The translations under genes were made by a program, and so were the position numbers. A stretch of 64,000 nucleotides of DNA from assembly GCF_037975245.1 (NCBI RefSeq), contig NC_092576.1, forward strand, positions 44,863,111-44,927,110, given 5' to 3'. Within the stretch, counting starts at the first letter, position 1; the number at the start of each line of letters is the position of its first letter. This DNA is from Apostichopus japonicus (taxonomy: Eukaryota; Echinodermata; Holothuroidea; Aspidochirotida; Stichopodidae). The notes under the pieces are model-generated. The model ran no database searches. It saw only the letters and a program-made list of their open reading frames with translations, and had not been told where the DNA came from. Positions 1 to 12,896 of this stretch are shown one piece after another.

Positions 1-1067
1 TAACTGTAATGTATCTCAGGCCCTAGTTGGGTGCCGGAGTGGATCCTTCCGGAAGATAAACGTTTTCAGATGTCAGCCTTTTTTCTCTCGTATATCGAAA
101 GATTTAAGCACAAAATGCACGTGTTAGGGAGAAATACAATTTCTTAGGATTTTTTTTTAATATCCTGGCCGGAGCATCCCGGGGTGAACCATCAGAAGTT
201 GTTGGATTTTGAGATATTTGTTTTGCTCTCTCCATGGTAACGAATTTAAAGCAATAAAAGGACATGTCAGAAGGAGGAATATAAGTTCTGTAGAAGGTAT
301 TCCAAACCTGGAAGCTGCAGTGCTTTCAGATCTGTTGTAGCTATTTTAAATTGAGCACAGATAAACATTCAAATCAATGGAATGTATTTCAAAGCCTCTT
401 GGGAGGGGGGGGGGGGCGTAGTCCAGGGGAAATCCCTCGGATTGTGATGCATTTTGTTAGCCTTATAGAATTCATATAAAAGAAAATTTGACGTAATGGA
501 TAATCAAGTTTGCTATACCTTCAAGTTCTCTGGGAGGAGGCAGGAGGGTAAGCAATATGTTTGAAGGAATGCCCCCCTGGTCCCCACCCCTATAATTTAT
601 CACAGTGGGTAGAGCTTATCTTGTATCATGAAAAGTATATAGTACCAATGTATTTTTTAATTCAATGTAAATTCCCTGACACAACTGGCTTGAACCCATC
701 ACATAACGACTGCTGGCTTAATTCTCGCCTGTCCTACCTACCACATGCATGTTAGCTGATGGCTGGACGCAAATACATTGACATTTGTGTATAGACTTTA
801 CAATTCGACAGCAGAAACATAACTCCAAGTTTGGGAAATAAATGTTATTAGAAATTAAAAATAGTTAGACTATATCTTCAAGTTAGTACCTGTGCTAACA
901 CTAACACTGAATTAGAATATAGTAAGTAGATGAAGAAAGGAAACGTATCACAGAATCTTTTGATTTGATTTTTCTAATTTTACAACTCATCATCACGATT
1001 ACATGGCGGTTCTGACGGGACAAACAAGTTTTAGATTTATTGCTTTAATATATAACACGCATTCAGA
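1..1067. other. No gene recognised
   Basis: Low-complexity-free, AT-rich DNA with a G run near 407-417. No splice-flanked exon, coding frame or terminal repeat was seen on either strand. The 64-residue frame at 561-755 has no recognisable protein character. Confidence 0.6.
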
Positions 1068-1075
1068 CAATTCGA

Positions 1076-1598
1076 CAGTGGCGGAGCAAGGGGTGTGGGT
1101 CAGAGGGGCGAGATTGGTCTGTAGGAGCGCTTTCGACACTATCTAAGCGGAGCGCCATCACAGGTTGGCGCGGATCGTACAACAAATTTTTGAGAAAAGA
1201 TACTCCCTAGATCGCCGGAAATGACCCTTTCCAACACACTGATCACTGAGCGGCGTATAACGTACACTGCATGCCGACTTAAAGTGTATTACTTTTTCAG
1301 CCACTGCGAGTGGCGTATCGTCTAAAAATAGATCGAAAACCCCATACAGTTCTTGGAAATAGTTTCGTACAACAGAAGTGTCGATAATTAAAGATCGCCG
1401 TTAGATCATTTGTCAGAAAATTACACCAACAAAATTGTGACAAATGTCAATAGGTAGATCATAGATGGAAACGCAATAAAAAAGTCAATAATCGCGAATA
1501 AGTAAAAAGTGTTAAAAAGCTGAAAAGGGCGCCATCAGTCAATTTGAGTCCGTGTCAAGAGGGCATCCGCCCCTGACTGTATGGAAGTTCCGCCACTG
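1076..1598 (+). mobile_element. hAT-like miniature transposon, family A copy 1, 8-bp TSD
   Basis: A 523-bp element with ends CAGTGGCGGA and TCCGCCACTG. It is flanked by a perfect 8-bp direct repeat CAATTCGA at 1068-1075 and 1599-1606, the target-duplication length of the hAT superfamily. It has no coding capacity. Closely similar copies, each with its own perfect 8-bp duplication, lie at 43885-44261 (same strand) and 51880-52286 (opposite strand). About 70 bp inside the left end sits the shared block with a GCGCCA/TGGCGC hairpin (1140-1235), which also occurs in other element families in this window. Confidence 0.88.
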
Positions 1599-1606
1599 CA
1601 ATTCGA

Positions 1607-4600
1607 TACCTGTTAAAATTAGTTTAAGTCATTAAATATCGTGTTTTTAAAGAGTTGTAAAGTTTAGGATATAACCCGGCATATTTATCATTTGATAATA
1701 TTGTTCTATATCGGGTAATATATGAAGAAAAGAACATATTCATGAAAGGCGGGTTTTGGGTTAATTTTATTAACTGTACGATTGGTTACAATGTTATGTG
1801 TATAATGTTAGAATATATCATGAATGGACATGTGTATTTGGTTTCAAAACCAGGAATTACAAAGCGTTTATTAAAGCCAACATGAAAGAAATATGAAATA
1901 ACTTCAAACCGGTAACAAAATAATGATATTCATCGGTAGAATTTTGACAATGTATAAAATATTCTGTAAAATTACTAAAACTTTAATCAGCTGTTTCTAA
2001 TGAAGTTTTGAACTATTATTGGTTTCAGCCCTGAACGGTAGGTGTCAGAGCGGGAGGGGACAAGCCTGATCGGTTCGTGCAGGTTAGCAAAACATTTTTT
2101 TTTAAAGCTACGTGGGAAACTTAATTACTTAAATACTGGGAGGCTGCTCCAGATTAGGCAACCCGGGAAGAGACTGTATAAGCTAAGAAAACAAAAAACC
2201 ACTAAATAACCACAAGACCTGCCATATATAAGGATACGATCATTAATTTGAAGCTTCAGTACACAAAATGTTCCGATTGTCATGATCTTGTTCCTTTCAT
2301 TATTTGAATGTCATAACAGTCACGCCATCCTATTATCCTATTACACTATTATCTATACCTGTGTTACAAATTGTGATAATTTCAGCTATCGATATATCGA
2401 AAATACAAGGTAGGAATTGTATGAAAATTTCACCAGGATGCTTAGTATATAATCTTATTTAATTAGTCAAGATATATTATCCTCTGAGTTATCCTTTTTA
2501 AGATTAGCAACTTTGCAGTCTATTTTGAGTCTAGACGTAACTTATCAAAATCGTCTATAGAACAGAGTCATCAAAATGTAGTAAACATTAAATGAAAACA
2601 AATGAAAATTAAAAATATGATTTCTATGGAAGAACTTAAAGTAATTAGAACCATTCTGGTTCAATTCCTGTTGCAATGCTATCTATCATTATACCGACAT
2701 TATGATGTCATACCAGCATTTAAGGAGAGATTGCATGTTAAGCGCATGATCAAAGTATTTTGACTGTTATACTGATAAAACGTTAGTCTTAAACGTTTAT
2801 ATCTTTGTCTGTAGGTGAATTATTGTAAGCGTTCATGTTATATTATTCGTGCGCTGATGGAGATCAGTCAATACAACAAATAGAATATGCCTTAAAATTC
2901 ATCATAATAAACTAAAAGTATTTCAAATCATGATTTGAAATGGATAGAACATACATCTGTAAAAACAATAACAAAGCGAAGTTTAAAAGGATAATAAAAT
3001 AATAAAAACAAAAGTATTGAAACAATCGAAAAAGTTATTTAAGTATCAGTTACTTAATATACATTTGTCATTTGAAATCAATTGATATGACGTAACATTC
3101 ATGTCACCCTATTGTCTTCATGTTATGAATGAAACTACACTGGAACATAAAGAAATGAAGAAATGCTGACTTAGAACAAACATATCCCAGATATTAATTA
3201 ATATCGCATGTAAGTCCTTGTAGTTCGATTTTAATAACGCAATGACATTGTAGATATACAATGAATGTCATTGAGTCTTACCATTGACATAATTACGGTG
3301 GCTCTAATCTTGTTAGATTCAAGACATTACGTAATTCAGTGTTAACCAAAGTTTTAATCAACATAAAGTAAAAGAAGGAACTAAGAAACCACAGAAAGTT
3401 GAACCATGCACTCCTTGTAACCGAGTGTATGTGGATACAGTATGTACAGATTTAAACCAAAGCATTCCAAACATGTCTGGTTAAAAGTAGTTTAGAAGTA
3501 TTTACAAAATTAGGCGTTTAATTAATGTTCTGAGTAATAGAATGTTTGTCGGGGGGGGGGGGCGTTCTGGGAGGCGATGGTATTGATCTATAATTCTGGG
3601 ATGAATCATCACAATTGGAGCAATGAAGGATTTGATACCCTGCACACGAGGACTGCTTGGATGCCGGAGAGCAGGTCACCAACAATACTTGACCAACAGA
3701 CAAACCATTACGCAATTAACAAATATTTTGTTACATATTCTTGAAAAATTAATTCCTAAAAATACTGAACATTACCGTTTAATTCCCATTCTACAAAGTA
3801 GCGTTCAGATGGTGGTGCAAATGACTACTACTAGGTCACCAATGTGGTGGTTACGTCATCTAGCGCCTCCATTGCCTCCCACCCTTCCCCGCCACTCCAC
3901 ATACACAAAAAGAGTAAGAATGGAGTGTACTCTCTCTCTTATCTCTCTGAATAGTTGACATCCAAGAGAAAAATAGGCTCCTATAGTGGTGACGTAATGT
4001 TTGATGGATGACGTCAGCAGAAGCTTGATTGGCTCTTTGCAATTTGAATTTGTCTAAAAGAGCAGACGAATTTAAAGTAAGAAAAGGAAGTATACGTAGA
4101 CAGTAATGTTACTAATCAAACGAAAGGAATTACTTGTTGTACACTTTACAATACTAATTAGCCTATACGAACATGTAAGATATCAAATCTTGGTTTGGAG
4201 TTTTTTGTAGTATTTGGAGTTATTAACAGTTTACAAACCTAAGCCCTTAACAAGATAGAGAAGGGGTCCAATATACACCCCATTCCCTTCTCCGAAAAGT
4301 AAAGAAAACGCTAGCAATACATTTAAATTATGTATGCTACCTGTTGTTGAACCAACCTAACAGTTGGGTACCAAATCTTAATTAGTAGTGGACGAGTTTC
4401 TCATAATTACTCATTGTTTTAAACCTGTGCTTCTCTGTTTTGGTTTGAATTACATCTCATCGAGCTAAATTCAAGCGATACAAGAAGTAAATTTGTTAGA
4501 TGTTTCTTCAACTTGGTAATCAATGACGTCACCATACTATTTCAGTAGTTATGCGAAGTTGATATCTCTGTCTCTGAATAGAAGATAGATATATATTGGG

Positions 4601-4784
4601 CATTGAACTCATAATTACACACATTAGCAGCATATACATCAGATTCAGAAATGTTCATCAAGTCACCATGCCATTGTCTTGAGAATATAGACATTTGATG
4701 ACGTCACAATCATACTAGACTAGTTGCATGTGTATTATACTGGAGCTCTATCTGGCGATGTTTGTAGTATTTGGGAGATATTAA
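1607..4784. other. No gene recognised
   Basis: Mostly unstructured AT-rich DNA. A G run lies at about 3551-3561. A TGACGTCA palindrome is present at 4009-4016 and again at 4524 and 4699. A weak direct repeat is visible between about 4196-4255 and 4757-4800 (TGTAGTATTTGG followed by TATTAACAGTTTA). Nothing codes convincingly. Confidence 0.5.
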
Positions 4785-4917
4785 CAGTTTAAAACATTAA
4801 CTCTTTATTAGATCCTTTCGCAATGAAATTTCTGCCATCGTTTTGAGATGACAGTGAATGCCGTCACAGTCCCGCTAATGATTGGCGACGCCAGATGAAC
4901 AGGCATCTTGCATTTAG
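4785..4917 (-). CDS. Possible terminal exon of the minus-strand host gene
   Basis: On the minus strand a long pyrimidine-rich acceptor ending TTATATTACAG precedes position 4917. The exon before it (6042-6085) ends with two bases, AA, of an unfinished codon. Joining them here gives AAC followed directly by TAA, so the reading frame would stop at once and the rest would be 3' untranslated. A minus-strand AATAAA lies at 4809-4804, about 110 bases downstream, consistent with a short last exon; the low end given is a guess. An immediate stop is also what chance would give, so this is a weak call, listed because acceptor, stop and polyadenylation signal occur in the right order. Confidence 0.25.
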
Positions 4918-6041
4918 CTGTAATATAAAAGTAAAATGATATATATTAGGTATACTTTTGTTATTATAATACATGGATTAAGCAACTACATGGTAGTAGA
5001 ACAATGCGTAAGAAATACCTACACTACCCCCCTCCCAACCCCCCGCAAAAATGTGCCATAATTGCACATTAACATTCTTCTAAACTTCAACGAAGGAATT
5101 AATTTTTCTCTGTAACTATTCTTTACACTCTTAATATTGGTTTTATGCAAAGGAAATAATTTGTTACAAAAGACGAATTTGTAGGAAACAGAAATGGAAC
5201 AAGATAATGCTCTTTAACATGTTTGTGTTTTAGAAAACAGTATCGTGACCCTCTGACCTTAACATCCCTTCTGTCTCTTAATTCATGAATCTGTATTTCA
5301 TTTCTCACTTTTTCCGATCTCATCTCACTTTATTTAAAAATTCCATTTTTACGTCCCTAATTAGGTCAGAGATGCCAAAGAGCTGACGAGCCATGAAACT
5401 GCTCAGATTTAACTCTCTTCTTTCCACTGATTCTATTATTTTCTGTGTGTCATCCAATATAGTGACGTCACCATATCGATAATAGTCGTTTCCTAATAAA
5501 CTTTCAAATGTTTACCGACAGTTTTGTCACGGTAAGTATTAACGGAGGACTCACGATAATTTATATTTTCCCTTCAAATTAATGAGGAATGGTGGAACTA
5601 TACTAACCATTATAATAACCGTTTTAGTGATAAGACACATGTTAGCAGATGAAAAAATATATCGCTTTCAAGCTATGACCTTCTTACGCCTCATCAGCGG
5701 AAAGGAAGGTTGTGTATCCGACATTATTGCGATACGGAACAGATACTTTTGCTTCTTTCTATTGGAAGGAACTTTTCACTCATTTTCATACATTTAATCA
5801 GGGATCAGCCTGGTAAACACAAACTATATTAAAACCAATTACAGTTGAAGCAGATGAAATTAGTGACAATATCAAATTAGAAAATCACAGATATAGGGAT
5901 ACAAAATGTGTCTAATGATGGGTAATTTGTTTAATATATTAAGATTTTACAATCAAAAGTAGCAAACACAATCCACTCTCAACAAATACAATTTTAAATA
6001 CTAAGGTAAAAAGTATTCAATTGTATTGACCATACACTTAC

Positions 6042-6085
6042 TTGAACTCTGCCAGGCTTATCTGGTAACTCTCTTCATCGAATCC
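6042..6085 (-). CDS. Probable 44-nt internal exon of a minus-strand host gene
   Basis: Read on the minus strand, the acceptor is CCCTCTCGTTTAG and the donor is GTAAGTG, both close to metazoan consensus. The 44 bases between them read GFDEESYQISLAEF plus two bases (AA) of a split codon; this frame starts in phase 0 and ends in phase 2. The other frame checked hits a stop. The 36-nt exon at 19174-19209 ends in phase 0, so the two join without a break, with an intron of about 13 kb containing the 258-bp tandem duplication and several transposons. I do not recognise the protein family. The alternative is a chance splice-like pattern, but acceptor, donor and open frame together in such a short span favour a real exon. 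Confidence 0.5.
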
Positions 6086-6206
6086 CTAAACGAGAGGGAA
6101 AGTATTAGTAATGAATATGTATAAGATAACACAGAAACAAAGACAATGCAGTATATTTAAATGTTGTAAATATTCATCATATGCAGCCATATAAGTAGTG
6201 TTTTCT

Positions 6207-6722
6207 CAGAGGTTATCGAGTTAGGTTAAACCAAACTTAATTTCACTTCATTTTGTTTGGTTGAAATTCCATTTGCATGTTTTCAAAATGTCTTGACAGA
6301 TTTTGTCCTAATTATTATTATTTCAGTTATCATTTTAGGGTTTTCTAACAAGTATATTCTGCGAATATTTTAGTACTGAACACGTAATACACATGACGGA
6401 TAAATCCATGAAACCATGGTCACAAATGCTGTGGTCGCTTTGATTCCGTGCTTAAAAAGGACTACAGAGGTTATCGAGTTAGGTTAAACCAAACTTAATT
6501 TCACTTCATTTTGTTTGGTTGAAATTCCATTTGCATGTTTTCAAAATGTCTTGACAGATTTTGTCCTAATTATTATTATTTCAGTTATCATTTTAGGGTT
6601 TTCTAACAAGTATATTCTGCGAATATTTTAGTACTGAACACGTAATACACATGACGGATAAATCCATGAAACCATGGTCACAAATGCTGTGGTCGCTTTG
6701 ATTCCGTGCTTAAAAAGGACTA
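6207..6722. repeat. Exact tandem duplication, 2 x 258 bp
   Basis: Positions 6207-6464 and 6465-6722 appear identical over 258 bp. The unit is unrelated to the other repeats here and contains no coding frame. With no visible differences, it is either a very recent duplication or an assembly artefact. It lies within the proposed intron upstream (on the minus strand) of the exon at 6042-6085. Confidence 0.93.
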
Positions 6723-7442
6723 ATTTGCGAATGTTGGATTCGAAAAAAAAAGTTCTACCGTTTGCTTGAAACATTGAAAATAAGTATATAAATAACAATA
6801 ATGGGTCGTATATGTCAACTTTTATTAACTCATAGCACAAAGATATTATCCTCTCCCAATCTATAAAAGTGATTTCTGTGTAAAATAGGATTACTGTTCA
6901 AGATTCAGTTCACACCCATCCTCTTCCTGCAGCTAACAATCAATGATCCTATCCAGGAGATTCCCCTTGATATCACGATGACTCAATCAATGCAACCCAA
7001 TGTACTACCACATTGGTGCGATGCAGGGAAATGTTCCGTCCTTTTATAACATGATTCCGTCAATCTGAGTAGCCAGGGGTTTATTCTATATTCTGGTCAC
7101 TCGTCTCTCATTATGTGCTTTTCTTAAGAAATAACGGGTGGTGGAAGTGGGGAGGGTGGGGCGGACTAAGACCAGTGTTTCGTGGTGCTTAAAGAGCGCT
7201 GCCCTGTGAATCCCCCACCCCCCACGGTCAATAGCCTGCTTAATACGGATGGTCAGTGGTCTGGTTGGATCCGTAGACATATTGCTTAATTCCTTAAAAC
7301 TCCTAAAATTGAATTTTAAAAGTATTCTTATGGCGTCCCCGGGGCCCCAATGCGAAAATAAGTACATAACTATACTGATTTAACAACGATGTTCCGAAAA
7401 ATTATTCGCGATCATAATACACTCCCGTCTCCTTTCCGCGGC

Positions 7443-8083
7443 ATCCGGTTTGCAAGTGTGCGTAAAGAGTCGTTCATGATTGGTGGGAAAAGTTACGTCA
7501 TCACAATAGAAACCTTCACTTCGAGGTTATACGTCCATTTGTTGCAACGAAGATATACCCGTTGCTTTTCGTACATATATTTATATATGTTTGGAATTGG
7601 TTTAGACATATTTAGCACACTAGTATTGTATGATCTACTTTGATCGAAGTTGTATGTGAAGGCATTAATCGATAACATCGCACATTGAGAGTTTCGTACA
7701 GGGTACATCACACATGCGCTGTGGGCCTATATGTATTATAACTCAAGACTCGCGTCGTGAAGTTGCTTTTAGTGTAGGCCTACCCATTCTACGAAACGAA
7801 TTCTGATTTCAATAGAACGGCTCACGAATCGTGGATAACGTAAACACGAACCAAATAGAATGTAGCGTATGTATCATAAGTGAGGTCAACATGTAATCCA
7901 AGCATTAAAAGTAAAGTTAGGGCGTTAAGGGAAACCCCTTAACTAGAATCAATCAAGTGTCAGTGTGTAACTCAGTATGTCTTCGAACTTCCAAGCGATG
8001 GTTTTTATTTATGCTGACGTCACGAGCAATCTGATTGGCTGAAAACTCCGTAATTGCAAACCTGTTTGAAAAAAAATCGCATC
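7443..8083 (+). mobile_element. Non-autonomous DNA transposon, family B copy 1
   Basis: About 640 bp that recurs, inverted and with extra internal sequence, at about 46942-48195. The ends are related inverted repeats: the right end reads ATTGCAAACCTGTTTG then TCGCATCCGGG, and the left end holds a diverged GGTTTGCAAGTG. Internal landmarks shared by both copies include TCGATAACATC near 7670 and the TGACGTCA palindrome at 8015. No convincing coding; the 84-residue frame at 7389-7643 only overlaps the element. Exact limits and target duplication are unresolved. Confidence 0.72.
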
Positions 8084-8146
8084 CGGGCTTCTGTGGTCAC
8101 CATAGTAATAACGCCTGGGGAAACTGTCAGTATGTAGGTACTAGGC

Positions 8147-8698
8147 TAAGGTGACCATATTTACCTGACTGGAATCGGGGACATTTATTGCGTGACTGAT
8201 ATGGGGGAGGGGTCTAAGGGGAGTGGGTGTCCCCCTCCCCTTTGAAAATTTTTCAAGTGCCTAAGGTGCTTAGATGTAAAATGGTTATACTTAGTAGCAC
8301 TATTTAAATCAATTTTATTTTCAGAAATGTAGCTTTTTTTAGATGAAATTCACTAACTTTACGTGGTTCTTTAAGAGCTTGTGAGTTGCTCATGCTCACA
8401 CTATAAGTGTCGTGTCGCCGTAATTGCCAATTATACGGTCGAAAGAGTGCTAGGCTAGATCGATCTAGCATATTTTTTTAACAGTGTTTCCACTTTACAC
8501 TGGCCCACCTGTTCCGTTCTGCGACTGCTCACTTGACTAAATTTGTTTTTACAATTATTTTACTAATAATGTGGGATATTTTCGAAATTCCTGAACATTT
8601 TGACGAATCGGGGACATTTTCGGGGACACTTGTTCATCGGGGACAGCACACTGTAATCGGGGACTGTCCCCGAAAATCGGGGACGTCTGGTCACCTTA
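8147..8698 (+). mobile_element. hAT-like miniature transposon, TAAGGTGACCA ends
   Basis: A 552-bp element whose ends are TAAGGTGACCA and TGGTCACCTTA. It is flanked by a perfect 8-bp duplication TACTAGGC at 8139-8146 and 8699-8706, as expected for the hAT superfamily. Near the right end, CGGGGAC motifs repeat several times in both orientations (8595-8685). Near the left end lies the G-rich hairpin module GGGGAGTGGG...CCCCTCCCC (about 8203-8246), which three other element families in this window also carry. No coding region. Confidence 0.9.
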
Positions 8699-8706
8699 TA
8701 CTAGGC

Positions 8707-10420
8707 CCATAGTAACATTAAGTATTGACCTCGTTTTGATTTTTGAAATAGATGGGAGAGATTGGAGAGGTATTGAGTAATTAAGAGACATATTTATTTC
8801 ATTTTTCGGGCATTTTGTTAAACCAGGATTTTTTTGGACAGAGAGGACCCTCAAAACCCTCTCAAACAAGAAATTCAGATTACATTCTTAGAAGTTTCTT
8901 ACTATATTGTTAGTTTCTCTGTATGGTAAAGCGATTCTTCATTCAAACGTGTTTGACCGTTTGATGTTCAACATCCAAGGGCAATTTGCTTCATTTATCC
9001 ATTAACATAAATATAGCTATAGATTTATGTAATTAATATTGTTCCTGCATCTCCATGGTTACACATTACAGTGATGTCCGAGATGTCTAAAGACATAACA
9101 TATCAAGATGTATTACAACTATTAAACTATGAGTGACTTCTTAAACTACGGCAAAGAAAGTTAGTGGAGAGGGATGGAGTTAATTTACATCTTCATCCAA
9201 ATTGGATAACATATTCTAGTTTGAACCAATTTAGTCTGACGAGTCCTTCCTCTCTCCATTTTAACACAATGAACTCAAAGCCACAAGTTTTCTGCCTGTA
9301 AGGAGAAATACTTCATCACATCGACTTATCCGACACCTGCATGGTGAGTACACACCCAACTTCCATTAGTACAATTTCGTATATACAATGATGTATGTAG
9401 CATTAATACGCCCTAGCTGCAAGTGTAAGCTACAATGGTATATTAAAACGGGCCTTATAGGAAGAAAGATAAAATGTGCTTTGAAATCAGATCTTATGTT
9501 AATTCTGAACAAACTTAACATTATTAAATAATAAACGCCCGTAAGAACATGATTTGTTAGCTGGATTAATCAGGTTTTCAATACATATAATGTAAACAAA
9601 AGAAGGAACGACATGTTAAAGATTAATGTTTTCATGGAAAATTCCAAAATAAGAATTAATGTAGACGGGAAAACAATGATGTTTTATTGTAATTCCTTAC
9701 TACGTCATTTTGACTAACATTAGAAAGAGTTGGTATACTATTCAGAAATCGGCTTTCATATTGAAGGAAACAGACTAAAAACCATCGTAAAAAACTGTAA
9801 CTGTATCAGGTTGTGATAAAAAAAAAAATCAATTAATTGAGATAGGAACCAACGTATACCTTCTTGAAATCTTACTTGAGGCTTTGAACTGACACAAATT
9901 TGAAACTATATCGCTCAATTTGAATTTGTATTTTTTTGTTTAAACTTTCATGTTGGCAGAGAGCCAACTCTCATGGACGCACGCCGGTTCATCTCAAATC
10001 ACATTAGTTCGTCAGCTATCTACGTCGCTGCTATCATGTCATATTGTCATATATATAAAGGGACCCGAATTGGAACTTGGAATTGCACCCCTTCTCCATT
10101 AAGTCCACTCTGTAAGGGATCACTGTATGACGTCATCAATCAGACACTAAAAACATCAAGGGTTAATTTTTTTTTATAGTTTCCTTATATCTCATATAAC
10201 AACAGTTTGCTCCGAGTTATTAATTTATTCCGCAGTGGACACTCTCGTATACTAATGATGCTATAACCCAACGCATATACCTTCACAATCCGGTAAATCA
10301 TCTTGCTCCTAGACTCACTCACATTTACCAACATAGATGACCAGTTTATCTCGTCAATTTCAATAGTTAATATGTTCCTGTTTGACGGGTATGTGATGAT
10401 GCTTACATGCAAACTGTATT
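8707..10420. other. No gene recognised
   Basis: AT-rich sequence without a convincing exon, repeat or terminal repeat. A minus-strand donor-like GTAAGATTTC at about 9872 has only a poor acceptor upstream and was not called. One TGACGTCA palindrome lies at 10128-10135. The 68- and 75-residue frames at 9973-10412 show no family character. Confidence 0.5.
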
Positions 10421-10759
10421 CAGGGGCGGATCCAGGATTTTGAGAAAGGGGGGGGGGGGGGCCGACATCCCGATGGTAGCACTTTAGTGATCTGCGTCCT
10501 GGGGGAGGGGTCTAGGGGGAGGGGTTGTCCCCTCCCCCTTGCAGACACGCTTTTTTGTGCACATATTTTTTCTCGATAGACACATATTTAACAACGCTCA
10601 ACAGTGCATGTACAATGGATACACTATTATTGCGTCGATTCGTTTTTTCTTTTGCGCGAAAATGATGACACCAGATTCACCCCAAGAAAAAACATAAAAC
10701 AAGATATATTCAATGAGATAATTATGATATACTTATTAATGAAAGGGGGGTGTAGGCGG

Positions 10760-12896
10760 TTTTACACTATCTAACGCAACGTAGTCGCCAAGAACCTGAA
10801 GTACTTTTAAGGGAGGGCCCGATAATAAGCGGAAACGGATCACCGACCGAAAAAATATCGGAATTTGTGGACTATTTCTTGCTTCCTATTGTATTAAAAC
10901 AAAGCACCTATGTGAAAGACACAAATCACATTCTGAAAATTGTGGAAGCCACCCCGTTACCAAAAGCAGTAGTACTTGCTACACTCGATGTCGTCGCCAT
11001 GTATACCAATACTCCCCAAGAGGAGGCATTAGATATATGTCAAGAAGTCTATGAAAAGGCGGAAAAAAGCGAATATGGAATAAATAAAATATCTTCCATA
11101 TCCATGCGCAAACTAATTGAACTTATTTTTAACAAGAAACTGTTTCGAGTTCAATAACCAATTCTATCTACAAAAGATCTGTTGCGCCATGGGTAGCTAA
11201 GCCTCTCCGGAAATCTGTGATATCGTCATGCATAGACTGGAAAACCAGATTTTACCGACAGATAATAACATCTTAAAATGGCTCCGCTATAGAGATGAAA
11301 TTCTATTGCTTTACGACGGTTCACCTCAGGAACTTGAACAACTAGTAAACAGGTTGAATGAAATTCACCGCTTCTTAAAGTTTACGGTAGAAATATTACA
11401 CACCGAGGTAACATACCTAGATTTGAAAATCTTCAAAGGTCCAAGGTTTGAAACCAATGGGTTATTAGACACCAAAGTCTACACCAAACCTACGGAAACC
11501 TTCCAATACCTCGACAGAAACTCTGCACACCCACTTGCCACTTTTAAAGGCTTCATTAAAGGGGAAGTCTTACGATACGCACGTCTCTGTAACAATGAGA
11601 CTGATTTCTTACAGAAAAAGAATACGTTCACAGAGAAACTGTTACTCCGTAACTATAAGAAAGAGGAAATTGCCTCAGCCACGAAAGGCATAAAATTTGA
11701 AAACCGTGGGCAATACCTCACTACCAGACCTAAACAAAAGGAACCACCAATGGTGTTCAAGCTTACCTATACACCCCATATCAAAACCCACATCATTGAA
11801 AAATGTACTTCTGAAACATTGGCACTTAATCTCGCAACAGGCGGACAGGGGCGTAGAGAAGTGTTTTTGTTGGGGGGGGGGGGTGTGGAGGATTTGATTT
11901 GACGACGGATCTGGAAGTGGTGACTGTAATGGGGGAGGGGTCTAAGGGGAGGGGTGTCCCCCTCCCCTTTGGAAAATTTTTAGTTTTGAAACGTCCTTAG
12001 ATGCAATCTGGTGCATATTTTAAGTCAAATTTGGCACCGTAGAATTTCCATTTCGATATTATTTTTATGGCAGTCGGCAGAAGAAGAATTAATTGGGACC
12101 AATTATCGAACTGTGTTTTCTCTTTCACCGATTGTTGAAATAGTGAAACTTCGTGATGAAAATGTTCAGAAAACTTTCCGGTAATGAGAAATAACAACAT
12201 TCATTGATATACAAGCGAGAAACGTTCAAAAATTGTGTACAATTCGTGAGCCGTGTCCTTAAGTTTTCCACGGAGAACGAATGACATCTGCGATGACGTC
12301 ATTCTGAACAGAGGATAATAACAACACGTTGTCACACGATAGCACGATTCATGGGCTGCGGCCTATACGGAAGCCTTTAATTCCATTTCTTTCACTGAGT
12401 TGCCGGCGATTCTGGCACTCGTCTAGCTGAGCCTGGCTACAGTAGCTATACTGACGGCCGTGACATTATCAGTATTTGCCGAGAGGTTTTTAACTTGCAG
12501 GCGTCGGGTGATGGGATTGGTGAATGAGTTTATCAGATGAAGAACTGGAAAATCGAAATAACCGATAAAGAAGCTCCCGTTCTCCTTTTCTCTATTCAGC
12601 TTTCCTTCTTTCTTCCCCTTCCGCTCTCTTCACCTTTTCTCCTTTTGCCGACAGACCCAAAATTTGCCGACAGCGACCAAATTATTGGGGGGTGTGACAC
12701 CCCCCACACCCCCCCGCTCGCTACGCCCCTGCACGCGGAATTATCCAAACTGTTTCCAAAAGAACCGATTCTAGCCTACAAAAGGGCCCAAAATCTCAAA
12801 GATTTACTTGTTAACTCAAGGTTTCATACTAACGAAGAATCAGCTGACTCTCAAGGTTCACACGAAGCTCTTTTAGCTGCTCTTATAGCTGCACTA
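10760..12896 (+). pseudogene. Penelope-like reverse transcriptase, broken
   Basis: Several frame fragments line up with a Penelope-like reverse transcriptase. First, near 10825-11157, come ISGNGSPTEKISEFVDYFL and LATLDVVAMYTNTPQEEAL, the latter being the first catalytic-aspartate region of this RT class. Then 11228-11845 has WLRYRDEILLLYDG, where the usual Y-x-D-D box reads YRDE (second aspartate lost), followed by VTYLDLKIF and the thumb-like KTETFQYLDRNSAHP/FKGFIKGE stretch. After the inserted hAT-like element the protein resumes at 12733-12896 with LSKLFPKEPILAYKRAQNL, one frame off. An in-frame stop lies at 11155. No GIY-YIG endonuclease segment is seen here. Function is lost; family assignment is from motif recall. 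Confidence 0.82.
11846..12731 (+). mobile_element. hAT-like element inserted in the Penelope-like element
   Basis: An 886-bp insertion with ends CAGGGGCGTAG and CTACGCCCCTG (11-bp perfect inverted repeats). It is flanked by CAGGCGGA (11838-11845) and CACGCGGA (12732-12739), a 7-of-8 match target duplication. Retroelement coding stops at its left edge and resumes at its right edge. It contains a G run at 11872-11882 and the G-rich hairpin module at about 11930-11972 followed by TTAGATGCAATCTGGTGC, a pairing seen again at 37899-37955. Confidence 0.85.

Noticed and set aside
5582-5797. 71-residue frame starting with a hydrophobic, signal-like segment
   Set aside because: No homology recognised, no splice or promoter context, and length expected by chance in this amount of AT-rich DNA.
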